Part shown: piece after piece, positions 9,601 to 18,511 of the stretch | Layout: every line of letters starts with the position of its first letter | Position numbering within the stretch: the first letter of the stretch is position 1 | Origin: Chryseobacterium carnipullorum | Lineage (GTDB): Bacteria; Bacteroidota; Bacteroidia; Flavobacteriales; Weeksellaceae | Length of the DNA stretch: 64,000 bases | Direction: 5' to 3' | NCBI RefSeq assembly: GCF_900142785.1 | Contig: NZ_FRCD01000016.1 | Location: forward strand, 85,949-149,948 | Position numbers and translations under genes: made by a program | The notes under the pieces: model-generated | What the model saw: only the letters and a program-made list of their open reading frames with translations | Databases searched by the model: none | What the model was told of the DNA's origin: nothing

Positions 9601-11827
9601 ACGTATCCCTGAATGCTTCAATTTTTTCTTTGGTAATATCAGAACTATTTTGCAAGGAAGTATTGACAATTTGATCCTGTTTCGAGAATTGATATTTTAA
9701 AACACCTTTCTTTAGTTGCGGTTTTGTTTGAACTTGATATTCCTTCTCGGCTCTCGTATTGTGAATAGAAATTATCCTATCACTTTTTTCAACCAATTCT
9801 TTTAATTTTTCATCAGAAAACGAAGTCGACTTTGTGATTAGATCTTCGCGCAGTTTTTGATACTTGCTAATTTCAGTCGTAATTGCGGGAGATTTAAACT
9901 TGATGTCATTAAGTTTGGAAAGCACCTGGTCAATTTTTTCTTTAGCTTCTGTTACATTTACTTCATTTTCATTTTGGTTTTCAATCCTCGCGGAATCGTC
10001 GATTATTGCATTTCCTTTGGGTACAAGAACTGTATGTTCTTCCTCTAAAAACAAATCTTCAAACAGATTTCCGATCCGTTGGGTTTCTTTCCTATTTTTA
10101 AACTGGTCAATCTTAAATAAAGCTTCATCTAAATTTCCGTGAATATATTTTTCCAAGCGACCAAAACGGTTGGTTTTTTCTCGGGTTTCTCCCAAAATTC
10201 TTGCTGGGTTACTTTCAAAATAATTGGAAATATCCGCAGAAATCTGGTGATTGTTTTTTTTGAGAATGATAATGTCGGTTCCGATCTGTGTTCCTGCAAA
10301 AGCTCCGTTGGGCAAACGAAATCCATCCAAAACACTAGCATTTTGTAAATTCTTTTGTCGGTTGAGCCAACCTGATGGAAGAACCATCGCCAAAACGCCG
10401 TTGGGTTTCAAAGAATCTAATGACCGTTTAACAAAATAATCTTCATACTTTGAAATTTTTGGTTCTTCGCCCAATCCTTTGTAAAATCCTCGATGTTCGC
10501 CATAAGGTGGATTTCCGATGACCAAATCATATCTTTCTAAAAAATCTTTTGAGTCTTTTCTATTACCTCGATCATCAATAAATTCAGTTTCAAATGAACG
10601 AAGATTGATGTCCGCCTCGGGATGTAGAATTTTGGCAATTTTTGCGGTGGTCTCGTTGATTTCAAATCCTGTAATTTTAGAATTTACAGATAGTTCATTA
10701 GTGGCATAGATGAAATTTCCCGTTCCTACGCTGGGTTCTAAAACCGAAATTTCATTGAGGGTTTTGAAATGGTCTTTGATTAGATTGCGGACTGCATCAA
10801 CAATTTTATCCTGAGTATAATATTCATCTAAAATTCCTCGTCCTTCTTTTGCGGTTCCGCCACTTTGGAATTGGTTGCAGATCTCTTTTAAATCATCGGT
10901 AATTTTAAGGCTTTCTTTGAGAATAACCTTGTGATTCTCGGAAACAAAACAAGCTGCGGAAACCACTTCTGCAACTTGATAATTGGTCATTTTTTGAACT
11001 TTATATTTTGAAATTAAAGTATCTAATTCTACATTGTTTGAAGAATTTCCACTTATCTCGGAAGGTCTTCCTTCTGTAATTCTTCCATCGGATCTTCCTC
11101 TATCGGATACAATTCTCCCGGGTACGATTCCGCCCACGAAACGTCCTTGAGTCTCTCCAACATTATTCTGTTGTGAGTCGTCATAGGATCCTCTTCCTCG
11201 GTCTCGGTTTCCCAAATTGCTCCGCTCTGTGCCTGCAAGTCCATTTCCAGCATCGTTGCTGCCCACTGCTTGTCCGCTTCCGTAACTTCCGTTTTGCTCG
11301 GATTGGATCTCAGGGCTAAGTTTTCCAGTGTTGTGTTCAGGTGTTCCGTTTCCCACTTGCTGAGAATCGGAAGTTCTTCCGGATTCAATTGCATTGCTTT
11401 CATTTTCAGAAATTTTTGGTTCAACTAAATTAGTATTTTTATCTTGACGATTGAGTTTATTGTCTAAATATCCGGTCAGGTCTTGATTCCCATTTTCAGA
11501 AATTTCATACAACGGACGAACGTCTTTGATATTTTTGCCATTAAATTCTGTGAGAATTTTCCTGGTTATTGCATTTCCCGTTCTATCCCCGGTAAGACAA
11601 AGAAACATTTTACCATCATAATTCTGGTATCTATTGAGGAACTTTTTGCTATTTGAACCGGAATTAAGCGTAATCAATGTTCTATTATTGAATTGCTTGT
11701 TCAACTGAAGAAGCTCCAAGAATGAAAGCATATCCTTACTGTTTGTGAAAACAATAAGTTCCTTTTTATTTCCTTCAACTACAGAAATGTCATCATTTAT
11801 CTCATTAAAAAAATCTTCATCTTTCAC
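6602..11827 (-). CDS. Giant fused N6-adenine methylase-SNF2 helicase of the ICE
   Basis: A 1741-aa cytoplasmic protein of the methylase-helicase type carried by conjugative elements and some phages (P1 DarB-like in architecture). Residues 1-130 look Toprim-like. Residues 130-265 are a disordered N/G/S/R-rich linker. An N6-adenine methyltransferase follows: LEPSVGTGNFIYAT (SAM motif I, about 363-376) and DLVIGNPPYGEHRG (catalytic NPPY, about 439-442). An SF2/SNF2 helicase makes up the rest: HEVGFGKTLSG (Walker A variant, about 999), YDEVHNANH (about 1147), LLSATPFTNKP, and VEGRAWRQGNKNENV (motif VI, about 1477). A coiled-coil tail closes it. No nuclease motif was noticed. Protection of incoming DNA from restriction is the usual suggestion, not shown here. 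Confidence 0.85.
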   Translation of the reverse strand: MKDEDFFNEINDDISVVEGNKKELIVFTNSKDMLSFLELLQLNKQFNNRTLITLNSGSNSKKFLNRYQNYDGKMFLCLTGDRTGNAITRKILTEFNGKNIKDVRPLYEISENGNQDLTGYLDNKLNRQDKNTNLVEPKISENESNAIESGRTSDSQQVGNGTPEHNTGKLSPEIQSEQNGSYGSGQAVGSNDAGNGLAGTERSNLGNRDRGRGSYDDSQQNNVGETQGRFVGGIVPGRIVSDRGRSDGRITEGRPSEISGNSSNNVELDTLISKYKVQKMTNYQVAEVVSAACFVSENHKVILKESLKITDDLKEICNQFQSGGTAKEGRGILDEYYTQDKIVDAVRNLIKDHFKTLNEISVLEPSVGTGNFIYATNELSVNSKITGFEINETTAKIAKILHPEADINLRSFETEFIDDRGNRKDSKDFLERYDLVIGNPPYGEHRGFYKGLGEEPKISKYEDYFVKRSLDSLKPNGVLAMVLPSGWLNRQKNLQNASVLDGFRLPNGAFAGTQIGTDIIILKKNNHQISADISNYFESNPARILGETREKTNRFGRLEKYIHGNLDEALFKIDQFKNRKETQRIGNLFEDLFLEEEHTVLVPKGNAIIDDSARIENQNENEVNVTEAKEKIDQVLSKLNDIKFKSPAITTEISKYQKLREDLITKSTSFSDEKLKELVEKSDRIISIHNTRAEKEYQVQTKPQLKKGVLKYQFSKQDQIVNTSLQNSSDITKEKIEAFRDTSYDGTLNNRGNHYQFANFIDGNWVHDFYYTEGNIYAKLEQLERDFCRSSASNFLINDKIGAGTAGQYEKQKSLLENVLPKAKSLDEIYISPNHEFVHKFELGQIKKDQYNHITKRTESVIVDYNLAEKFKDFVGTLSSEAFVGSSAWEVRSFVDNETVTGSDKERNALVRERRKAAANDLFYKFIREELSADIRNRFVKEFNRNYNNIHVPDYSKFPLFSKIYLHFKGQELRLTEVQKAGIGRQTTKGVGLLAHEVGFGKTLSGILAMHEAMERGNCTRPLIVVPNDSILKQWVETIFETIPNAKVNVLGNLGKDYDLSKFDNKDGEITIVTYEGFNNIGFSSEITEELSSKFSYISASEMKGVTNTERELQIELQKEKEIEGKMKRGKIYDWEDFGFDHLTYDEVHNANHIVGKVKIEDRRFTSDFRSQNQQTSKLGINTWMAAQHIQDKNDGRNVTLLSATPFTNKPLEYYSILSLIANKRLEESGYFNVNTFFETFMEADNDMEIDAKGDVKFKANVRRFKNNSLFQQLLSEFIDIKGEEDNPELIRPNKINKEYKIEQNDLTREQYDLLNENFSETEKGAILTHILNARLIAISPYLSPYYDGEEPSVKEFIENSPKLKQTMDLIYQNKKDLPESGQIIYSELAVAQFPKLKEYLITEIGYKPEEIGIITGATSKNQRIAVQNDFNEGKIKVVIGSEAIQEGMNLQENTTDVYMLTLPYNFTSLRQVEGRAWRQGNKNENVRINFMLTNDSIDVFMLQKLQSKQARYLEAMKKGADVLDISDISTQELKTSIITNPETRANIEIELMKKMIESEKNKHLADSAFVLRKYEDFLKVKELVNKAEHSYNRIEGYSKSGDGNSEYWATQLPSYQKTIDLHKTQVQEVIENLAAKGVNVAEIAKQTKATEEKISEMDKKLEELPETKENLIAKYKIEKQNNSNNSKTDFKSERAAENKMIFKLDHEASIISSKPENLLNYLDIMREGENYENSYLGKRR

Positions 11828-12503
11828 TTTTTCTGTTTTTTATGAAGTGGTTAAATTCAAAAATTTCTTTGGCTTCACTGTCCCATTTTTTTCTTGATAT
11901 TAATTGAAGCGTCACGAATATGTCCGTCTTTTTATTGTAAGAATCAATCCTTTCGAGCCTTCCGTGGTAGTCCTTTTCCGCGTGTTTGTAAATAGAGTAC
12001 GGTAAAATAGTATCCGTTGGATAAATGTAAAACCGGGTGTACATCCAAGGTGAGTTGATTTCAAATCGTTTGTATTTTTTCTTGAACAAAACCGTATCAC
12101 TCAGATTTTTTCTGTTTCTGTAATTGGGGATTTTTTCCTGAGAAAACAATGTTCCTCCTTTTTTCTTTTCAACCGAAAGCGGCTTTTGTTTCTTTATGAT
12201 GTCTGACAGAATAATTTTGCCGGGATTTTCATTTTCAATGGTATAGCACAATGAATCTTTAATGAAATAAATCTGTTGGGTTATTTCGGGAGCATTAGCA
12301 TCCGGAATCTTTTCTATAATAGAATCTCCCGAATAATTAAGGCTTGACAAATGAAAGCTTTGGATGTTGTTCAGATTTTTGGAAACATCAAAATACACAT
12401 TGGAGACAACATCGATTCCTCCTTTTTCGGATTTGATTTCTTTGTGGCAGGAAGTGCTTACAAAAAGAAAAAACAAGCTGGGTAGTATTAAAAGTTTTTT
12501 CAT
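11817..12503 (-). CDS. ICE lipoprotein of unknown function
   Basis: A 228-aa predicted lipoprotein: the signal peptide ends FVSTSCHKEIKSEKGG with the lipobox Cys at about residue 19. The mature part is beta-rich and charged, without a motif I know. Its 3' end overlaps the start of the methylase-helicase gene by 11 bp, so the two are probably translationally linked. The fold suggests an outer-membrane-anchored protein, perhaps surface or entry exclusion; that is a guess. Confidence 0.65.
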   Translation of the reverse strand: MKKLLILPSLFFLFVSTSCHKEIKSEKGGIDVVSNVYFDVSKNLNNIQSFHLSSLNYSGDSIIEKIPDANAPEITQQIYFIKDSLCYTIENENPGKIILSDIIKKQKPLSVEKKKGGTLFSQEKIPNYRNRKNLSDTVLFKKKYKRFEINSPWMYTRFYIYPTDTILPYSIYKHAEKDYHGRLERIDSYNKKTDIFVTLQLISRKKWDSEAKEIFEFNHFIKNRKSER

Positions 12504-12584
12504 AGATATATAGGGTTTAAAAAAGCGGCAGCCTAATTAATTTGACTTACCGCTGGGAAATAAATGATTGGTTGTACGTGTTAT

Positions 12585-13337
12585 CTATCGTTTAATACTT
12601 TGTTCTTTCATGTTATTTTTTTCGTGCTTGTTATCCTGTTCCAAACCTTCTAAAGGTTTATTGGTGTTGATTCTGTTCATATCGGAATCATACAGATTCA
12701 AATTTTTGTATTGCGGATTCAGTACCGCTTTGCCTTCTACCACTTTATCGTCCAATTCAAATTTTACCTTGACGATATTCCCTTTTTCAAGAGATTTGAT
12801 GGTATTCTCTTTGTATTCCGGCTTATCAAAAATAAGGTTGGATTTTTCTACGATCAGAGCCGTATCAACACCATAATTTTTGTAAAAATTCTGGAAATTA
12901 TAATTTCCTTTTTCAGTTTTCGGTTCGTCAAAATTGAGCTTCACAAAGGCAGGTTCTAATTGCTCTGTTTTTGGATTGGTGAACTCTATTTTCACAGTGC
13001 GACCTTCCAAAAGATTGACCGCTTCTTTTGCAGTAAATGTATTTTCCTTGTTTACATAAAATTCATGCGACATGCTTTCATCTTTTTTATTTTTAAGCGT
13101 TGCATTATAAGAATTGAGAAAAACACCACCACTTTCCGTTTTGTTGAATTTTAAGGTAAAATCTACTTTGTTTTCGGGCAAAGTTTTGTCTGAAGTGGTT
13201 TTAATTTCAAACTCTTGTTTGGTAGATTTAATTCCTTTTTCCAAATCTTTGTGAAGCTTTTCACCCTCTCCGAAACCGAGGTATTTCATTTGGTCTTTTA
13301 GGTATTGTACCTGATCGAATTCTTTTTGTGTTTCCAT
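12585..13337 (-). CDS. Conserved ICE accessory protein (METQKEFD family)
   Basis: A 250-aa soluble protein. I place the start at 13337 (METQKEFDQVQYLKDQMKYL), since this beginning followed by LGFGEGEKLHKDLEKGI is, from memory, the usual N-terminus of a conserved protein in flavobacterial conjugative elements. The frame is open for another 53 codons upstream, but those appear to belong to the preceding gene. Two similar beta-rich halves can be seen, each with a KIEF/KVKFELDDKVVEGKAVLNPQY-like stretch (GNIVKVKFELDDKVVEGKAV near residue 190). The function is unknown. Confidence 0.7.
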   Translation of the reverse strand: METQKEFDQVQYLKDQMKYLGFGEGEKLHKDLEKGIKSTKQEFEIKTTSDKTLPENKVDFTLKFNKTESGGVFLNSYNATLKNKKDESMSHEFYVNKENTFTAKEAVNLLEGRTVKIEFTNPKTEQLEPAFVKLNFDEPKTEKGNYNFQNFYKNYGVDTALIVEKSNLIFDKPEYKENTIKSLEKGNIVKVKFELDDKVVEGKAVLNPQYKNLNLYDSDMNRINTNKPLEGLEQDNKHEKNNMKEQSIKR

Positions 13338-13423
13338 AATGTTTGGGTTTTGATTGTTAAATTTTATTTCGTTGATTTTTAATATTCGAGTTTTTGGCAA
13401 ACTATCTTCATCCAGATAATTTT

Positions 13424-14566
13424 TTAGAATTTTACCGCTATCCAATAATTCGTAGAATTCCCCATATAGCTGTTTTTCCAATAGGCCGAAAGCCAATTCG
13501 TATTTGTCATTTTTTCACAACGTATGACCATCAATAACATTTGGGATTTGTCCATTTGTTCCTTTATAAGCGAATAATCTCCATCTGTTGTTCCAAATTC
13601 TATTTTTTCTGAAAAAGCTTTTCTCTGGTTTGATGTAATCTGTAAGTTCTCCAGCAAGAATTTGTTTTCTTTATTAAAACTTTTGTGATTGAGCAGATCG
13701 TTTTTTTCTTCTACAGAAAGCTTCGGAGAAAGATTATTTTTGACTGCTTTTTCCTTTATGTCTCCTTCCGCATATATTTTAAAGTCGTGCAAAGTTTTTG
13801 GTTCATTATAAAAATCTGTCATACCTGTCCATTCTTTGCTGCCATACGGTAATCTATATTCCTGCGTTTGCAGATCATAGCTGTAGTAACTATAACCACC
13901 GGGGCTTTTCAGAGATCCGCTCCCATCATCGTAGTCGCGCCATAACCAGCCATCCGGAAGGTCAGATGCAGGGATTAAATTTTCTTCACAGCCTTCATCT
14001 GAAAAAAAGTCTGCATTTTCTTCCAGATCAGTCATTTCAATTTGATGGCTTCCTTCTGATGATAACTTTGTAGCTTCAACTTCATAATTTCGATAATGAT
14101 AAGCTTGCTTTTCATCAATTTGTGTATAGGTCAATCCGGAACTTAAATCAGTTTTTTTCTCCAATTCCTGAGCCCAGAGATCAGAGAGAAATTTCTGCTT
14201 TATGGACTCGTTACTTATAGTAATTTCAGTAGACTCCGTGTTATTTTGCATAATCAACTGTTTATTGGCTAGTTGCTGCTTTTCAATAAATCTGACTAAT
14301 TCAGCGGGAATATTAAATTTATCCTTAATAGGGAAATCCTGATTTGAATTGAAAAATGTTTTCAATGTAAAATTTGAACCTTGAATAAATTCTTTTCCTT
14401 TAGATTGATGAATTGCCATAAAATTTTTCTCTTTATCAGTAAATATCCTCTCTCCGTCCCGAAAAAACTGTTCAGGTGAAGTGTTTTCCATTTCCTTCGC
14501 AAAATTTTTATAAGCCTTCGTTCTCGGAACTAAATTCTTATCAAACCAGGTTAGATTATCTTCCAT
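13424..14566 (-). CDS. ICE hypothetical protein, C-terminus frameshifted
   Basis: A 380-aa frame of unknown function starting MEDNLTWFDKNLVPRTKAYK, with a W/Y/G-rich patch (LPDGWLWRDYDDGSGSL). The last 28 residues are W-rich and unlike protein. From an A6 tract (13510-13515 on the plus strand) the next frame reads as convincing sequence (KYELAFGLLEKQLYGEFYEL). One extra A there restores it. One more extra A in the A5 tract at 13376-13380 ends it at 13357, 20 bp before the METQKEFD start. So the true gene is probably 13357..14566, broken either by mutation or by homopolymer miscalls. Confidence 0.6.
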   Translation of the reverse strand: MEDNLTWFDKNLVPRTKAYKNFAKEMENTSPEQFFRDGERIFTDKEKNFMAIHQSKGKEFIQGSNFTLKTFFNSNQDFPIKDKFNIPAELVRFIEKQQLANKQLIMQNNTESTEITISNESIKQKFLSDLWAQELEKKTDLSSGLTYTQIDEKQAYHYRNYEVEATKLSSEGSHQIEMTDLEENADFFSDEGCEENLIPASDLPDGWLWRDYDDGSGSLKSPGGYSYYSYDLQTQEYRLPYGSKEWTGMTDFYNEPKTLHDFKIYAEGDIKEKAVKNNLSPKLSVEEKNDLLNHKSFNKENKFLLENLQITSNQRKAFSEKIEFGTTDGDYSLIKEQMDKSQMLLMVIRCEKMTNTNWLSAYWKNSYMGNSTNYWIAVKF

Positions 14567-14571
14567 TTTAT

Positions 14572-15282
14572 TTATCTTCTAAACCTTCTTGATTTCTCCA
14601 CTTCTTCTTCATGCTCCTGCTCATCGTCCCTTCTTTGATTGGCATCCTGATACACATCCGGGTCGTTCACATTCAGCTGAATGCCGGAATCGTCTGCTTT
14701 GGAGATTTGTTTGTGGTTGGTCGCTATACTGTTTACGGTATTGATCTCTCTGGAAACAATGCTGAGATCATTCGTAATCTCTTTGGCTATTTCAGGATAC
14801 TGGTCTATCTTATCCAAAAGATAACTTTTCAGTTTTAGCAATTCATCTTTATAACGATTCAGTTCTTCCGTATCATTTTTATCAGCAATGATCGCAGTAA
14901 GCTCCGTAGCATTTTTGATGAAGTCAAACTCAACAACTTTGCTGGTTTCTTTGTCGAAAATGAAGGCTTTTTTCTCAAGCTTCGAAAACTCCGGCAACAG
15001 ATTGTTAGAGACCTTTTGAATATCGGAATATTCAACTCTGTCCTTACTGTTTTTAAGTATTTCCGGTAGGTTTTTGTCTCGTTCTAAATGGATGACCTTC
15101 AGTTGGGTATTATTATCAGTAAGCTGAAAAGTTGCCCTGTTTTTGTCGTGGTCTGCAACGATGGTATATCCTTGCAGAAATTTCTGAACATCCTCTATAT
15201 TTAGCTTTTTAGAGAAAGAATTATCCTCATTAATAATTCCGTATTTTTTTAGTTCGTCTGTTGGTAAAGTATTAGTGTTCAT
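14572..15282 (-). CDS. ICE hypothetical protein with charged tail
   Basis: A 236-aa soluble protein with no motif I recognise. The first 120 residues are mixed alpha/beta, residues 120-190 are helical and coiled-coil-like, and the tail is highly charged (RRDDEQEHEEEVEKSRRFRR). It starts 11 bp inside the end of the M23 peptidase gene and stops 6 bp before the next gene, so it belongs to the same minus-strand operon. It might be a cytoplasmic factor for DNA processing or T4SS assembly, but nothing in the sequence shows that. Confidence 0.6.
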   Translation of the reverse strand: MNTNTLPTDELKKYGIINEDNSFSKKLNIEDVQKFLQGYTIVADHDKNRATFQLTDNNTQLKVIHLERDKNLPEILKNSKDRVEYSDIQKVSNNLLPEFSKLEKKAFIFDKETSKVVEFDFIKNATELTAIIADKNDTEELNRYKDELLKLKSYLLDKIDQYPEIAKEITNDLSIVSREINTVNSIATNHKQISKADDSGIQLNVNDPDVYQDANQRRDDEQEHEEEVEKSRRFRR

Positions 15283-16147
15283 AATGGTTTGCTATTAAAT
15301 TGTTTACTTTTATGATGTCATTTAAAAAATGAGAAGGGTTGATGCTTTGTCCGAATTCTTTCACCGAAAAATGCAGATGTGGACCTGTAGAGTTTCCTGA
15401 GTTTCCGCTTTTCCCAATGATAAAGCCTGCTTTTACTTGTTCTCCTGCCCGATAATATATTTCTGAGAGATGCAGATAGGAAGTTTCGAAACGGTTAAAA
15501 TGTTTTACTTTTATGAAATTTCCCCCACCTTTAGAATCCCAGCCTGTTGCTGTAACAATTCCATCCATTACAGCATACACATTTTCATAATTGGCTTTTA
15601 AGTCAATCCCGTTGTGCATTTTTTTTGTTCCGAAAAAAGGATGCGTTCTTGTTCCAAAGGGAGATGTAACGGTAATTTTGTTTTTAAGGGGCATTACAAT
15701 TTTTGAAAAAGATGCTGCCGGTTCATCTACAAAATCATACGTTGTAAAAAAGTTTTGTTTTTTTGATGCTTGGTTTGTTTCTTCTACTCTATTTTGTGCT
15801 TGCAGCATCAAAGAATCTTTCAGTTTTTCAAACTCATTTTTTCGTATTTCTTTTACACTGTTATACTCTTTAATCAGTGTTTTCAGTGAATCTATTTGAC
15901 TCGTTAACCACTTCGTCGAACCTTTGGTTTCATTTTTTAAATCTGATTTTGTGGTGATATTTAAAACTTGCTTCCAAGATTTCTTAGCCTTCTTTTGGTT
16001 TACCGGCTCTTCGATATTAGATTTATCTGATACTTTTGGATTTTCAGATTTTTTCGGTATTGTTGGTGTAATCGTATTGAATTGGGCAAAGCATAAGCAG
16101 CTGTAAAACAGCGCCATCAATGTAAATGTGTATTTTAGTTTTTTCAT
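15272..16147 (-). CDS. M23-family cell-wall endopeptidase of the ICE
   Basis: A secreted or lipid-anchored metallopeptidase of 291 aa. I choose the Met at 16147 (MKKLKYTFTLMALFYSCLCF), one base after the upstream stop; a Met at 16171 lies within the upstream gene. A signal peptide, a Lys/Ser-rich linker and a coiled coil (about 90-130) come before the LytM domain: MHNGIDLKANY with the zinc His and Asp, and GPHLHFSVKEFG with the HxH pair. Such enzymes open peptidoglycan for the conjugation apparatus; VirB1-like lytic transglycosylases do this job in other T4SSs. It sits directly after the coupling-protein gene. Confidence 0.85.
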   Translation of the reverse strand: MKKLKYTFTLMALFYSCLCFAQFNTITPTIPKKSENPKVSDKSNIEEPVNQKKAKKSWKQVLNITTKSDLKNETKGSTKWLTSQIDSLKTLIKEYNSVKEIRKNEFEKLKDSLMLQAQNRVEETNQASKKQNFFTTYDFVDEPAASFSKIVMPLKNKITVTSPFGTRTHPFFGTKKMHNGIDLKANYENVYAVMDGIVTATGWDSKGGGNFIKVKHFNRFETSYLHLSEIYYRAGEQVKAGFIIGKSGNSGNSTGPHLHFSVKEFGQSINPSHFLNDIIKVNNLIANHYEH

Positions 16148-16148
16148 T

Positions 16149-18140
16149 TTATGCAGCTTTAATATTTTCATTCACAATGAGTTCCACTTCTTTATTGATT
16201 TTTCTAAAATTGGTCATCAACACTTCTTCCTTTCGGTTAACCCCTTTCTTATCCACAAAAGAATAATAAGAGGGCATTTTCACATAGTTGCTTTCTTCCT
16301 CTTGAATGGCTTTCATATCCAAATTAATTTTGCCCCTAATTGCAGATGTTTTATATTCCTCAGCAGCGTTTTCTTCTCCCCGCGCGATCATTCCTACCAT
16401 TTCTCCGGTTTTCAAGGCTGCTATTTTACCTGCCGGAATCATATTGTCCATCTTTTCATTGATACTGGTGGTTGTTCCTTGCTGCGAAATGGATTGTGAG
16501 TATGATTTTTGTTTAATTTTTCCGAAAAGTTTTTCCAGCCAATCCAATGTATTTTTGTCTCTGGCAGAACCGGATAGGATATTTCCAACAATGGCAGAAA
16601 TGGTGTCTGCCACTTCTTTTTTATAGAATTGTCTGAGTTGCGGAATTTCCTGAAGCCCAAGCATTACAGCAATTTTATTACTTCTTGCAGTAGCTACGAT
16701 GTTGTCAATTTTATGAATATAGATCGTCGGAAATTCGTCTGCGATAATTCCTCCCGGTAAATTGTGTTTGGAATTGATCAATCTTAAAGCACTGTTTAAC
16801 ACCGAGGAATAAAGGGCCGAATTAATATCCTGTGTTCCCGGGTCTGAAGCCAGAATAATAATGGAAGGATTATCTCTGTCGGTTATCTTCAATTCCACTT
16901 CATCTCCTGAAAACACCCAAAAACTTTCTTTTGTTGCCAATCTTGAAAGGAAAATTTTGAGTGTTCCGATTTGTCCTTCCAATTGGTCAAATGCTTTGTT
17001 GTCATAAGCCGTTTTGAAAGGTGAAAGCAAAGAGAAAATTTCTTCGTTGGTAAAAAGCGTGTCGAAAATTTCTTTGTAACTTCGGTTCATAAAGGAAAGA
17101 ATGTGCGGCATATCAGAATATTTTCCGTTTTCGAATGTTGCAAAAAAATAAATGCAGGACGAAAGAAAATTGATGGCAGATTGGGTAAAGAAAGCTTCAG
17201 AGCCTCCTCCTGAACTCGAACCTCCTTTTTGTAAAGAGGACACCATTGATTCTGCCATTTCCTGGGCTTCTGCCAAAGTTTGAATGTACTTTTTATGAAA
17301 CGGATTTACTCGTTTTGATTTTTCGACATCGTTCAAGTTGATGACGTGGAAATTATAATCGTAGTCTTCTTCCTTACTTTTTTTCAATAAATAATGATAG
17401 TATGCAATCTGTGCTAGATCGGGGAATTTAAAATCGTAGATGCAGAGACAGAAACCTTTTGCAATCATTTGTCTTATGGCAGGATTGATGACACCAAACG
17501 ACTTCCCTGAACCCGGCGTTCCGATGACCATTGTTCCTCTAAAAGGATCAATATTAATATACCCTTTATATGTCTTATTGTTATATCTGAAGATATAAGG
17601 AATGTTAATGGAAGTATCAGTGTTCACTAACTTCTGGTTTTGATCGAAGGATTCTTCCTCTACATTCCATCGGTCTTTTCCCATTTTCTGCTGCATCAGT
17701 TTTGAAATACTGTCTGCACCCATTTGAAGGATAACGGCCCCAAAAAAAGAAAGAACAGCATAAATTACCTGATAGAGATTGAAGCCGGGAAATACTTTTG
17801 GAAGTGTTGCATTACCTGCCTCAGTTTGCCATATCAGCGAAGAGAAAATCATCAGTAGACCGAAAATCATAGGAGCGATAATTTCTTTACTAATATTAAG
17901 GTCTTTCTTTTTCTTGGCTTTTGTTCCTACAGCTACTAATCCAACCAAAATTAATGTTGCAAATTTGGCATTGATGGGCGGGTAAATAAAACTCAGCTTT
18001 GAAAAATTTTTTAACAAGTTGGATACTATTGGAACATCAGCATTAAGGTAAAAAAGCGAAGCACAATCCAATGCAACGACTGCATAGACAGCTTTTTGTA
18101 GAAAGCCATAGATCTTGATTTGATGTTGTTGTTCTTGCAT
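16149..18140 (-). CDS. Type IV coupling protein (VirD4/TraG-like, t4cp2)
   Basis: A 663-aa inner-membrane ATPase that should link the relaxosome to the mating channel. Four hydrophobic segments span about residues 12-150. Then come the Walker A MVIGTPGSGKSFGVI (about 206-213) and the Walker B region GGIIADEFPTIYIHKID (about 468). A QEIPQLRQFYKKE segment and a GSARD stretch (RecA-like core) lie downstream. Its ATG overlaps the TAA of a small upstream frame (TAATG), which implies translational coupling. Bacteroidetes elements often call this gene mobC or traG; I avoid a symbol because of that ambiguity. Confidence 0.88.
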   Translation of the reverse strand: MQEQQHQIKIYGFLQKAVYAVVALDCASLFYLNADVPIVSNLLKNFSKLSFIYPPINAKFATLILVGLVAVGTKAKKKKDLNISKEIIAPMIFGLLMIFSSLIWQTEAGNATLPKVFPGFNLYQVIYAVLSFFGAVILQMGADSISKLMQQKMGKDRWNVEEESFDQNQKLVNTDTSINIPYIFRYNNKTYKGYINIDPFRGTMVIGTPGSGKSFGVINPAIRQMIAKGFCLCIYDFKFPDLAQIAYYHYLLKKSKEEDYDYNFHVINLNDVEKSKRVNPFHKKYIQTLAEAQEMAESMVSSLQKGGSSSGGGSEAFFTQSAINFLSSCIYFFATFENGKYSDMPHILSFMNRSYKEIFDTLFTNEEIFSLLSPFKTAYDNKAFDQLEGQIGTLKIFLSRLATKESFWVFSGDEVELKITDRDNPSIIILASDPGTQDINSALYSSVLNSALRLINSKHNLPGGIIADEFPTIYIHKIDNIVATARSNKIAVMLGLQEIPQLRQFYKKEVADTISAIVGNILSGSARDKNTLDWLEKLFGKIKQKSYSQSISQQGTTTSINEKMDNMIPAGKIAALKTGEMVGMIARGEENAAEEYKTSAIRGKINLDMKAIQEEESNYVKMPSYYSFVDKKGVNRKEEVLMTNFRKINKEVELIVNENIKAA

Positions 18141-18495
18141 TAAGAATAATTTTCGAAGTATTGATTAAGTAATTTGTGTTCTTTTAATAAGTTACTGTGT
18201 AGCTTTTGTTGCTGTTCCTGCAATTTTTTTTGCTTTTCTTGTATTGCAATAAGATTGGAATTCAACAGATTCAATTGATTAATTAGCTCATTTCCTCTTT
18301 TTCGACTCTCTCAATAATGTATGAGCGGCTTGCTTCTTCAGATATTTTCTCATACCAATCTTTAAGGTTTAATAGCTTTTCATAGTCATTTAAGAGTAAT
18401 TTTCGTTTTTTAGAAAAAATGATTATCAAAATAGAATGGTAGGTGAATATTAATAGCAAGAGCACAAAGCATAGTGTAATTGAAAAATTTTCCAT
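18140..18495 (-). CDS. Small membrane/coiled-coil protein, probably frameshifted
   Basis: The open frame at 18283-18495 (from Met MENFSITLCFVLLLLIF) encodes about 70 aa with one membrane span and a charged helix, ending in EKEEMS. In another frame the next 46 codons, up to a TAA that overlaps the coupling-protein ATG, read as a Gln/Leu-rich coiled coil (IQEKQKKLQEQQQKLHSNLL). They have no start codon. One extra A in the A5 tract at 18298-18302 fuses both into a 118-aa membrane-anchored coiled-coil protein. I therefore treat them as one gene, broken by mutation or miscall. The frame as it stands is 18283..18507. Confidence 0.5.
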
Positions 18496-18511
18496 TGTAT
18501 AAATCATTAAA

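Noticed and set aside
10244..10262. GATTGTTTTTTTTGAGAAT resembles the array repeat
   Set aside because: It has two extra T, lies inside the methylase-helicase coding sequence where it encodes a conserved-looking stretch, and stands alone. I treat it as chance.
11053..11424. Minus-strand frame of 123 codons within the methylase-helicase linker
   Set aside because: It is an alternative frame of the Asn/Gly/Ser-rich linker; the main frame is continuous and has the conserved motifs on both sides.
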